From positions 496,001 through 560,000 of the forward strand of contig JAAXNY010000001.1 of the NCBI GenBank assembly GCA_013420905.1: 64,000 nt of DNA, given 5' to 3'. This DNA comes from Collybia mongolica (lineage: Eukaryota > Basidiomycota > Agaricomycetes > Agaricales > Clitocybaceae). The notes below the pieces were generated by a model. The model worked only from the letters and a program-made list of their open reading frames with translations, was not told the DNA's origin and did not search any database. The position numbers and the translations under genes are program-made. Position 1 is the stretch's first letter. Each line of letters starts with the position of its first letter. Below, one piece after another: positions 1-10,703 of this stretch.

Positions 1-652
1 AGTGCGGGTGGGGATGGGGATGGAAGGACGAGGGCGGGCCGGGGTTGGGGTTGGCGCTGTTTTGGGCGGTGTTGGGGTTAGGGTTGGCGCTGGGGCCGGT
101 GGCGTCGGGGGGGTGGGGGTCGTAGCGCATGGAGGAGTTGAGGGCGGGGAGGGTGGAGTTGAAGCCGGTGTAGGAGGGGGTGGGGCCGGGGCCGGGGGAG
201 GTGCTGGTGGTGTCGCTGGTGAGGGAGGGGGCGGAGATGTCAAAGATGTTGTGCGGGGGCCGGTGGTAGGCGTCGCCGGGCTGCGGCGACTGGGTGCTGC
301 GCTCGTGCTCGTGGTGGTGGTGGTGGTGGTGGTGGTGGTGTTGCTGTTGTTGTTGCTGCTGTTGCTGCTGTTGTTGTTGCTGTTGTTGCTGGTGGTGGTG
401 GTGGTTTTGGTGCTGGCCCATCAGGGATGCGAGCTCGTCGCCAAAGTCCATGCTGTTGCCGCCCTCACCGGCAGAGGGAAACTTGCGAAAGGGATCTGGG
501 GCGAGAAAGGGGTTGAAGAGATCAAAGTTGGAGGGGGGAGGGGTGGAGGTGGGTGAGTCTGCTGGGGGCGAGGCAGCGTCGGGGAGGTGGAAGCCCTCCT
601 GTCTGATCTGTGCCTGTGGCTTGTATGCGATGGTCGAGGCGAAGAACGACAT
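1..652 (-). CDS. Gln/His-rich protein, N-terminal part (runs off the window)
   Basis: Reading the minus strand from the ATG at 652, one frame stays open to the window edge, giving about 217 residues. It starts MSFFASTIAYKPQAQ, then has a Pro/Ser/Thr-rich stretch, a short acidic/hydrophobic segment (MDFGDELASLMG), and a low-complexity block of about 4 His, 16 Gln and 10 His at roughly residues 80-115, followed by Pro/Asn/Ser-rich sequence. No folded domain lies in the visible part. Such poly-Gln/poly-His disordered N-termini are common in fungal transcription regulators, so that is a reasonable guess, but the family cannot be named. The plus-strand frames here (runs of Val/Leu or Cys/Trp) are antisense readings of the CAG/CAC codons. 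A long regulatory-looking region lies upstream. Confidence 0.7.
   Translation of the reverse strand, partial: MSFFASTIAYKPQAQIRQEGFHLPDAASPPADSPTSTPPPSNFDLFNPFLAPDPFRKFPSAGEGGNSMDFGDELASLMGQHQNHHHHQQQQQQQQQQQQQQQQQHHHHHHHHHHEHERSTQSPQPGDAYHRPPHNIFDISAPSLTSDTTSTSPGPGPTPSYTGFNSTLPALNSSMRYDPHPPDATGPSANPNPNTAQNSANPNPGPPSSFHPHPHPH
311..403. repeat. Coding trinucleotide repeat (CAC and CAG/CAA)
   Basis: An uninterrupted TGG run merges into mixed TTG/CTG and then TGG again on the plus strand. On the minus strand these are His (CAC) and Gln (CAA/CAG) codons inside the partial gene at 1-652. Mixed CAA/CAG codons suggest selection for the Gln tract rather than pure slippage. Confidence 0.85.
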
Positions 653-2273
653 CGCCCAGGTCGAGTTTGAGACGAACGATTTGAAGAGGCGTAAATACGT
701 TTTCAGTCTATTCGACTCTTTACGCCCTTTTCCCCTTTCTTTTTTTTTTCGCCGCTTATTCCCCCTTTCCCCACACCGCGGTGCCCGGGGTCCCCCGTCC
801 CACCGAATCGAATCGCCTCAATCGATCCCCTCACCCCTGCCGAATCGGGCGCACCCCCATCTTCCAATCGGCATTCGCCCCATATCGGGCACCCCCTCCC
901 GCGTGCACAGATCATCAATAATCAGGGTCCTATCATCCCCCCCCGACTAGGAACATTTGGACTTTTCGACAAATCCAAAAACTTGCCATACAGGGCACGC
1001 GCGGGCAAACAGAGCCAATTCTTCTTCTCGCAGGTAATTTGCTGCTGATCGATGGGCAGGGAACGGTGCATCGCTTTATGGGCGCGAGCACGGGGGCGAG
1101 CGAATAGTGTCCGAATAAGGGCTATGCATGACCTCGACCATCGTACGATGGTTGCACTCGCATCCCCTAGTGCCTAGTCCAATCAACTCGGAATGAACTC
1201 GACGCCACTGTACAAGCACGGACGAGGATATGGCACGACTATGAAGTCTCCTCCATACCGGCGCTCAATAGGACTCAACCCAAACTCAAACCTTGGACCT
1301 GAACCCAATCCCAAGACACAAGCAAGTCTAAACCATAACGCACATCAACCCCCTAGCCCGAATCCTTGCCCGAAGACACCACACACCACGAGCGAGTAAC
1401 ACAAGCACCGTCCCTCCACCCACGGAGGGTCAACACCGGTGTCCTTGCACCACAGCCACCCTAATAACAACAGTACACCGGTTGTCGGATCTCAGAGCTA
1501 GAGCTGGAAGCGCATGCGATCTGCCCATGGTTTTCCATGACCACTCATATCTGGCTAATAACGAAACACGGACTGTACCGTATTTCTTATCAATCACTCC
1601 ATGTTCTACACGACGCCAGTCGATCGCTACCTATCTGATTTGGTTGTGGCCTTGTCCAAAGTTAAATGTCATAACATAAATGCTGACGAAAAAGGACATC
1701 CCCCCCCTCGCGTCATACAGATGGCTTTTTCGAGCCCAGAACCCAGAACCCAGAGCCTAGCGTCAGGAGTCAAGAGTCAGGAGTCGGGAACCGGGAGCCA
1801 CGAGCCAGGAGTCGGGAATCGGGATTCAACACTCGGGTAGTCGGCCCCCCGCCCAAATTGGTCAAAAACCGAGCCATCATCGATCGTCGCTACCGAGTCC
1901 GGGTCGGGGGGGTGTCGCTGTCGCTGTCGATAGCATTGGGATACGCGCGTGCGTGCGTGCGTGTTGGTGGTGGTGGTGGGTAGCTATCACTGCCCGCCTG
2001 TGCCAGCACCGGCATTAGACCCAAGGCGGGCGGCGCATACCGCACCCCACACCCCATACCTCACACCTCACGCCCCACGCCCCACACCCCACGCCCCACG
2101 CCCCACGACTTGGACAGGACGAAAGAACGCACAGCAGCGACCCCGTCAAAAAAGACCCCCCACAGAACCCCATCCCTGCTCTCCAACAAACATACAATAA
2201 TCGAAAAACAATACAAAAACCACCAACTCAACACCAAAACTAAACGCCCCCCACCCCAAGGCGTGCTGCCCAT

Positions 2274-2303
2274 GGTCCTGGTCCTGGTCCTGGTCCTGGT
2301 CCC
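2274..2303. repeat. GGTCCT hexanucleotide repeat
   Basis: About five tandem copies of a GGTCCT unit, at about 1.6 kb upstream of the minus-strand start codon at 652. Non-coding. Confidence 0.8.
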
Positions 2304-2514
2304 AGTTCTATTGCAGGGTCTATAAGCACATAAGCACAACACTCACTCCCGCGCGGTCGTAGCCCTTACGTGTATCCATGCACACATGTACGCGGCGCAC
2401 GTACCAGAACGCCCTCTCGGACCTTACTTGCGGAAATTTGTGTTTGATGTCAAGTCGTTAGCTCGGATATCGTCACCGTCGTACTAGTGGCTACGATGCG
2501 TGGTGTGTGCGTGG

Positions 2515-2920
2515 CCCCGATTAGATTCTTTTTTTGTGATTTAGATCGTCCCGCGTTAATGCATACTTTACACTATATCACAGTAACCCTGTACCGCGGA
2601 GAAAAAAAAAACGTCGCTTGCCAGCGAACGCAAACGCAGATTTTACATACGACGATATCACCATCCCCTCAAACCCCCCCCGTAGTGCGGTATACCGTAC
2701 GTAGTGTACCGTGATGCCGTGGCCGTGGTCGTCTGGAATGCAACGAGGGACATGATTAGATTTTATGTTTCACGATTAGATCCTCCTCCATCACGCATAC
2801 AACATACCACACCACAAAACGCGGAGAAAAAGCGTGCTTACCAGCAAAAACGCAACGCAACACAACGCATATGCATATACATAGCGATAATACCAAGATC
2901 CTCACCATCGCTTCAGATTC
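2515..2920. repeat. Imperfect tandem duplication, unit about 150-230 bp
   Basis: The stretch from about 2515 to 2680 reappears in diverged form from about 2752 to 2920. Shared landmarks in the same order are GATTAGATT, a T-rich/ATGCATAC block, CGCGGAGAAAAA, a GCTTnCCAGC block, repeated AACGCAA words, and a final CGATA...ATC...TCACCATC. The copies share the order of landmarks but differ by many substitutions and small indels, so the duplication is old. Confidence 0.6.
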
Positions 2921-3246
2921 CCCGCTGCACAGTAATATACACGCATACATACGGACATATACAGACAACACACAAACAAAGACAAAAAAAACAACAGACA
3001 ACAGCAGCATGGGGAGAGAGAGTGGGCAAGTTGGGGGAACGAATTCGAATAGGCCCCGGGGCTCGCTGGCGGGGCGTGGCGTGGCGTGGCGCTACACATG
3101 CACGCACGGAGAGAAGAAGCAACACAGCACCACGCACACGCACATACCGCACCGTCACCCCGATCGCAGGTCTCTTCCACCGCACATTCACAAGTCCCAA
3201 CCCCCCCCCCCCACCCCCACCCCACGCCTTTAATCCCATCCCATCC

Positions 3247-3310
3247 CATTCCACATCCATCACATCCCATTCCACATCCATCACATTCCATTCCACATCC
3301 ATCACATCCC
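3247..3310. repeat. 21-bp minisatellite, three copies
   Basis: Three near-perfect copies of a 21-bp unit beginning CATTCCACATCCATCACAT follow one another, preceded by CCCAT pentamer repeats. Non-coding. Confidence 0.85.
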
Positions 3311-3954
3311 CCCCCCAACCCACAACCCTTCCTCCACAAGCCCTATTCTTATCCACCACCCGCGCGCCGCGCTGATAACGGCCGAAACGCAAATACCCCC
3401 ATCCATCCCCCACATCACACACAAACCTTACGGCAGCTAACGTTATTTTCATTAATTCAATACCAATACTTGACATAAGATTACGAACAAAGATTCGACT
3501 CTTTTTTTTTTTTTTCTTTAATTGATTTCAATTTCGAACTTCGGAGGCTGTGGCGCAGGTGGGCCTTACCCACGCTTCCGCTTCGCTCCCCATGGCCACG
3601 CACCCTTCCCTTTCCCCAGATTTTCCCATTCCCCCCTCCGTTCCAATTCCATTCCATTCTCCTTCTCCTTCCTCTTCCTCTTCTTCTCCCCCCCTCCCTC
3701 CCCCCCGGACGCTCGTAGCGCGGCCCAGGTGCCAAGGGGCCAGCGTGCCTTGTCCTGGATATATATGCCCATTCTGCAGGGACCCCGCCCAGCTCGGAGC
3801 AGGTGCCGGCAATACGCCGGGACGTGCGTGCTGCGTGGCTCGTCCGGGCTTGCAGGCAGGACCACGAATGTATACTCCAGATGGTTATGCACCAGAGGAT
3901 GGATGGATGGACATGCGAGGATCTGTCCGTTTCCCCTCCAGGGCCCCCAGTCAG

Positions 3955-3990
3955 TCGGTTGGTCGGTTGGTCGGTTGGTTGGTTGGTTGG
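3955..3990. repeat. GGTT/GGTC tetranucleotide microsatellite
   Basis: About nine GGTT/GGTC units in tandem. Non-coding, within the low-complexity upstream region. Confidence 0.8.
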
Positions 3991-5299
3991 CTAGAGCCTG
4001 GAGGGGGGAACCCGCGATCGCGTCATCAGATCTGGGCTGGGACTGATGAAATTACGGTATCATGATATCACCACATCTACATATGTCGAACGTCAACGCG
4101 TCAACGCTCGTTGTCTACCATCGCGATTCCATTGATGGTTGATAAACTGATAAGACCTGGGGAGGGGAGGGGCGCGTAGGACTTAGCTGCTTAGATATAT
4201 CCGTTGTGCGTGTGTGTTAACTCAAGTCTGAATTGACGTCGTGTATCTCTCGTTCGATCAGGAACCGCACACCGCAACCTGTGCTGGCATGACGTCCCAC
4301 AGGCGATGGTTGATTTGATTTTGATCGTGCTGTATTAATACTGGCGACTCCCCCGTATGTATGTCTTTTACGTTATGTATAGGGAGGCGGCTGGAGGGAT
4401 AGTGACCGTGCGTGACATACGTCAGTGGATGTGAATTCGCCGGAGGTGGGAGCGCAATTGGACGCCGGTATGCGAGAGGGGGGGGGGGGGGGGCGTGGCG
4501 TGGGCGTGGTGGCCCGATTCGTTGGTTGGGCTGAAGAGCTCAAATCTCGAACTCCGCGCTGCGCCGGTTCGCAGCACGCATACCACAGTGCCGGACCCGC
4601 TGCTGAAACGAGAAAAGCGCCAATGCCAATGCCACCGGGGCGAACAGTTTATTTCTGGCCGCGGTATCCTCCCGAATGCCCGCTAGATTTGAAGTCAAAG
4701 CTGTGCTGTGCTATGCTGGCCGCCGCCTGGCGACACCGATCCGACTCGCAATTACGCCCGGGCCGGCATTCTGACACGCGCAAAAACCACCTTACGCCCC
4801 CCCCCCCTCCCCCTCTCCTCCCTGAGCCAAAACTTAAAATCGGATCTAGGGGCTATTGTTAGGATCAGGAAGGACTGATCGTTTCGGGCGTGTTCAGACG
4901 AGACGCCATAGCTAAGTATTGGCGTGGTCCGCTTGCCGGGACGTGCTCCCCATTCGCACTGCACTGCACAGTGAACGCATGAAGCCTGAACCTCTTTTGT
5001 ATGTCCATTTCTAGGGGTGCTGGACGCATCGATATGCGCTGTACCCCTAGCTTCCTGGCTTGGCATAGACTGCCCCCCTCCCCCCGGGGCGAACAACGTG
5101 CATGGTGGGATGACGATCTCGGGCACGGCTTTGCAAACGCCGCACGCGCGCGTTAGCACCAGCCGGGGCTTGCCCATCCCCATAAGTATAATATATATAT
5201 ATGTGTGTGCTGCTTAGGCCGAAAAAGGGCAACTACCGGAGTCGTGGCAAGGATGTGTTTCTCGTGCTGAAGCTTGTTGGTGATGGAGCCTCCCCTCAC

Positions 5300-8200
5300 C
5301 CCCCCCCCCCGTTGATGGCGGGGACGGCTTGAGCTTGATGCTCCGCAAAATGAATGGCGGGATATCTTTGGAATTTTTGCGTTGTGCTTGGAGATGCGTG
5401 TGGAGACGCGTGTGGGAGACGAAGTCAAAAATTCGAATTCAAAGTCGTACCGGTGTTCTGGAGACTCATTCTAGGGGTGTGTGTATTCTACTAAAGGAAA
5501 GGCTGACTGAACGAGCAGAGTTGGGCCAGGTAGTGTTGAGCGGGGGTAGATTAGCTCGTTATGTCCTGGTTTCTGTCAAGCGACTAATGGTGATTTCGGA
5601 GGAAGAAAGTCAAGAAGAGAGAATTGGGACTGACTTACCTCCAGTGGCCCCATGTGCGTTTAGGTTTTAGCTTGGGTGTTGTCACGAGGTACTGTTATTT
5701 GATTCACAGCCTTTGACCAAATAACGCGCTCTGCCGAAAACCATGCCAATAACAGTGACAGCCTAACTTCAAGTTGGCGACGCCCACAAAAGAAAAGGAA
5801 ATTTAAAAGAAAAACAGGCAGCCGCAGAGCAAACTCGGAATCTTCATATTCTACGACCTTGACAGCGCTTCCGGACAGCACGACAAACTATCAAAGCCCC
5901 AAAAATCGGACCCCTTTACTTCCACGCATTTTGTGTGTACTTCAATCGGGACCCCAGTTCATACCCGAGAAAAATCCCCTTTCGCAAGGGAAGCAGGAAG
6001 GAGAAGGAAACACAAGAGGGAAAAACGTTGCCAACTGAGCTCTCACTCGCGGAGATCCCCCTTGGAACGACCACCAACTGGCACTCTTTGACTGGCGAAT
6101 CTATAATCGCCATTTTCCATCCAGGACCCAACCCTGCATCCGGCAGCGGGCACAGTCGGCACCTCTGTCAAAATCCCGGCGCCCAGGCTTGAACCTTTCT
6201 CAGCGCCCTGGTACCTATACCTCCCTCTGTTCAGCTTATACTCTGGCATGTCCCGGTGATAACCTTCCGAACTCGGGTACGCGTAAGCGGCCACGAAAAT
6301 GACACCTGCAAAGCCTCCCGCACTGCCCATGTTCGCGCCGGAGATACTGCAATCCGACGATGGACTGGGCTGAGAGTTCTTGGCTTTTATCTGTGGGACG
6401 AAGTTTCTCAGAGTCCATGTTATTCTGCCGAGGACCTCAATGTTTTGACCGAGGCTATGTTTATGCGCTCCCGCGACAGTAGTAATCAAGGATGAACGCC
6501 CACCCCCCATTGTAGACCCTAGCAACCCACCCGCCAACTACCCACCTACTGTCCCTGGCTGAATCAATCGCCTCACTATCTCATTATATCCAACAGCATC
6601 AAATCAACGATACCTCCCCCAATCAAACACAGATGTTGTGTTGCTACTTCATTCGACACTCCGGATGTATTCAACGGCTCACTCTAACATGTCAAGGATT
6701 CTCTGCGATTATGCTCTAAACTGGATTGACAGAGCTTGATTGATACACAACATGCATATAAAAACAATACGACCAAAACCGCATCCATGGTAGCACGCGT
6801 GGGTCAGTGTGGGAGCCCGACTCGGCTTTTGGAGTTGGATATGTACGGTGGCATATTTCCCAAACATTGGGACACCGCAAACCTTACACCTGGGGCTCGG
6901 GCGCCAGTGAGCGGAATAACGTATATGATATCAAGATTCAGGTGTCAGAAGTTCCGTCTTGTCCAACCTCCTAGTCAGTAGCCCATTTCAGAAGCTAATT
7001 CAGCTTGGCCAATGACCTGTTTTCCGGCAACAGGATCGTCGAAGGCGTTGTGGATCACAATGCTTTTCAGGACCGATACGCCGGGACTATTTTCGACCCA
7101 GTCGATTCCACAGATTCGGATGTTTATATTGGGGCCCCTCTTGACAAAGGACAGGTATCAAACTTTCCATATGGATATCCCCAAGTCTCCCTCTGGCTGT
7201 TTCCGCCCACCAAAGCATTCCAAATAGCGGTATATCCACCCTTCATTCACCGTGGGGCGAAGGCATGAGCAGAATGTACATGCCCCTCATGCAGCCGCTA
7301 TTTTTCTCCCAGACGCGACATATGGATGATCCTCAAAGACAGCCGTTTCATCAACTTGATTGGCTCGAAGGCGTTGCATGATACATCCAAATTTCTCGCA
7401 TCAGAATCAAGCGATAAGCCATATTAGTAAGAACAATACATCAGTACCATGCTGCCCTCTCTTTGTTAATCTAGAAGACATGAGATCGGGCCAAACACAG
7501 TGCTATATGTTGTACGGCGAAAAGTGGGTCGCGGCTCCATTCTTGCTTAGTGTAGTCTAATGCCTCCTTAAAAAATGACATCATCATTGTAGAAGGTAAA
7601 CTTTGCCACGAATTCAAACTGTCAAGAATTGTGGGGAATGAGTCTAGACCCCTGTAAATATAGACGCGGGAGCAAAAGCTCCCATCAAACATATGTCCTC
7701 GAAAACATAGAGAAAGGCCATGATCATCCTCACCAGTTTGTATAACAGTTCAGGTGGTAGTGCTATGAATCGTTTGGTGATACTCGCATTTGCACAACAG
7801 AAATTTGATCGGTGATATTATAGATTGTCGATTGAAGGTTTTTTAGGATTCTATAACCCCGCAATCAGAACATTGGAAGAATTCACCGACATTCGAATGA
7901 GAAGAATAAGAAGAATGGATTTAAAGCCAGCTGTGGTCCCCAAAGATGTAGTTGAATTGCAAGGTGGATTTACCGCCAAATAGAATCGACAATCAGGCGA
8001 TCAGGGGAGACCCAGAAGCAATAGAGGAGGCCATTGTAAGGATGAGGAGGACGGTAGATACGATCCAAGAGGTAGTGAAGGGTTCTGCGAAGGCCACATG
8101 TATCCTGGAAATTCTGAGAACCTTCATAACAACGATCTGATATGAATGACCGGAAACAGAATAGAGGCCGACATCATTACAAGGTGGCGTTCCGAGTGTG

Positions 8201-10703
8201 GGGTCGATAAATATAAATAACTTGTAAACAAAGAACATTACACCCAGGTTTAAGGCCCCAGGAACATCGTGGAAGCGAGAACCTTATCTAGAGAAGTTCG
8301 TATGCCGGTGAAGGAAGTCGTCACCCATTCGGTTGAGTTTCGCACAATTACTCGTATACGCCACAGAACGACGCCGGCAGGGTAGACAGCGAACCCTCCC
8401 ATGTTTACGTCGTTTGATACCCCAGGCTGCCCAGGATAAGTATGCCGGTTGGCGATAGTGGTCGTTCCGCGAAATCGGACATGGCGAAAGGAATACTTGG
8501 CGTCAAGAACACCCACCGATTTCATACAGTTGGAGAGAGCCAAATAAAGACTGATCCCCAGCGCAGATAGCGAGCCGCACAACCGCCGCAAGGCTTTTCC
8601 GAAGATCTACACCCATATGAAGTCTGAATGCCCACAGCCTGACGAGAAAAGCGAGTTGCAACGAGTCTAGTGAATATATGAATGAACGGCAGGCGATACC
8701 GAGGCAGACGGTCTTCATATAGTCACCGGAATGAAGCGTACCATAGCACACTCTTAGTTCAGATATGCTAGCTCGGACGCCACATGGAGGTTCTGGTGCT
8801 ATGACTTGCGGCCCTTCAGGCTTCATGCGTTCATTCGATAAATCGCGTAGATTCGTTTTCTGCGACCATACCGGACCTGACAGTCATATCCGGTTAATGA
8901 ACTCCATCGATAACCCATCCAGGCCACTTCTGGCAAGTAAAAAGGATAGAACACACGCACCAACGAAGCCGCATGCATGCAAACCCAAAATAACCACGTC
9001 GATACGGCAAGCCGAACATATATTCTTGCTGTGAGATAAACGAATTCGGACTCACCCATCTATTGTTCATCATGCATCAGTCTTCGTCCCCCTCGCAACT
9101 CAAATGCTCCCACACTGCTCCACCACCCACTGACTCCTAACCTTTTCCGTCACCACCTTGCCCCTTATCCCATGCAGATATGGTAACGCGGAAAAACAGA
9201 TCATCCTCCCGACTATACGCCCCTTCCCCTATGTTATCCTGAGTCTTGTTTCTTGCTTCTTTCAAAGGTCCGCCCGAATGTTTATGTCGTATCGATGGAA
9301 GGTCGATCAAATGCGGGGTAATGTCGATCAGCTCTGATGACAAGTGGGACCCCAGACACTGCCAACCCCAGATCAATAACAAGATCATGAACGTGGGCAA
9401 CTCATCAAAACTCGGACGGGTTGCGCCGGCTTCGTAAACGTGCGCGGTTTTTTTTCGTGGATGGACTCGGAAAATTGTCACTCGAGGAGCATTGCGGACT
9501 GGCATCGCACCAGAAGCGCGTCTATAGTGGTGACGTTCCTGAGGCAATTCCCCAAATCTCGTCTTCGAAGTCCTGTGCACCAGCTGCTAGCATAATGGAT
9601 CGGGAGGACTCTGATCAACGAGGGGGAAAAAGGGAAGGGAGGAGGGGAGGGGAAAGGAGAGACGAACATTAGTTTACAGGTTACTTTTATACCACCTGTC
9701 ATCAATCTATATAGACAAAAAATTATTCGAACAAGCGGACCTTTCTTACCACCTGATCAGTCACCGTGATCAGTTGGGGCAGTCACCTGCACGAAAATAT
9801 TGTCATGGTAGTCATGGGCTCCGACATGAGACTACTTTCATTTCGTGCTAAGTAGCAGTGGAGCCCAGCAGGCTTGTCATGCGGAGCATAATCGGTCTGG
9901 TGTTCGTCCTCGGGACCTGTGAAATTTCGAAAGGAAGCCATTAGTGGGAGTGGCCAATGCCACGTTTTGGTTTTTCCAAGGGTGAATCTTGGCTCGGGGA
10001 ATCGCTGCGGTGCTGGTGGAAGTAACAGGACTTTCCACGGCTGATTCTTCGAAGTTTGAGCGGTAGAAATTAGGTCTTGGGTGAACATTTCGTGTCAGCA
10101 TCTTTCAGGGAGAACTTTTCTCGGATGATGGCTTTGATCCGGAACCAAAAGGGACAGATAGAAATGATGGGCATCAGCACAATTCCGCATTGGGTGCGAT
10201 ATAACGTTAACGTTGCATCGACCGATGAAAACGACTGCGGCAGAAATTCAAGGATGAAAATTACATGTAATCAGTTATCGACATGACGGGATGTTCACCG
10301 CAAGCAAGAAGGTCGTCGCCGAAAATGCAGGAAAAGGCTCGGAAAGAGCAGCCCTCAAACTCTGTTTACGGGAGTAATCATGGCCAGGAATAAAGAAACT
10401 GAGGTCACCAGTCGCCGAGTTGATACGGGAGCGAGTGATCGCTCGATGGCGGCTCCAATATGGTCCACATACGTAAAGCCTTAATACCGAATATCACACA
10501 GGAAACACCCGCCAGGCATGATATTTTTGGGGCAACGACCTAAAAGCGAGAACAACTGCTGTACAGCAGTATACAGGATGTAGATCATTGGGTTCTGTTG
10601 CATTCTGGGTACTGTCGACGATAAAGCCGATGGCGTTCATTGAGTCAGAAATGACCAGTTACATTGTCGGGCCACATTCGAATGGTAACCTCTATTCGAA
10701 TAG
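5300..10703. other. Gene-poor stretch with no confident gene
   Basis: Only short open frames occur, none with a recognised domain and none joined by convincing splice sites to a neighbour. The longest is minus 6043-6537 (164 codons, Gly/Ser-rich start, no motif). Two short plus-strand frames at 6736-6981 and 7005-7268 are also anonymous. A minus-strand series of hydrophobic frames at 8250-9059 is listed separately. It may hold old intergenic DNA or decayed genes. Confidence 0.45.
8250..9059 (-). other. Hydrophobic minus-strand reading frames, possible decayed membrane protein
   Basis: Three successive minus-strand frames (8823-9059, 8503-8826, 8250-8591) encode hydrophobic segments, for example WLFWVCMHAASLVRVFY and a region around LSALGISLYLALSN. 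They overlap or abut in different frames and no set of GT-AG introns joining them smoothly was found. They could be pieces of a multi-exon or broken membrane protein, or coincidence. No family was recognised. Confidence 0.2.

Larger units (their letters stand above)
653..5300. other. Long low-complexity upstream region without a confident gene
   Basis: No frame here has credible protein character. The longest open frames (for example 3522-4046 plus, 2913-3476 minus) translate simple repeats and polypyrimidine tracts. The DNA contains C-rich runs at 3198-3230 and 4796-4820, G9+ runs near 4480, CT-rich tracts at 3600-3710, CACCCC/CCACGC-type repeats at 2040-2110, and several micro- and minisatellites listed separately. 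It lies directly upstream of the minus-strand gene at 1-652 and may be its promoter and 5' leader; pyrimidine-rich long leaders are typical of basidiomycete regulator genes. No start site can be fixed from the sequence. Confidence 0.5.

Noticed and set aside
2..950. Plus-strand frames rich in Val/Leu or Cys/Trp at 2-556 and 294-950
   Set aside because: They are antisense translations of the CAG/CAC repeats of the minus-strand gene and have no independent protein character.
2704..3478. Long overlapping frames on both strands at 2704-3478
   Set aside because: They translate CCCATT-type repeats and C/A-rich tracts in several frames at once, a sign of low-complexity DNA lacking stops, not of genes.
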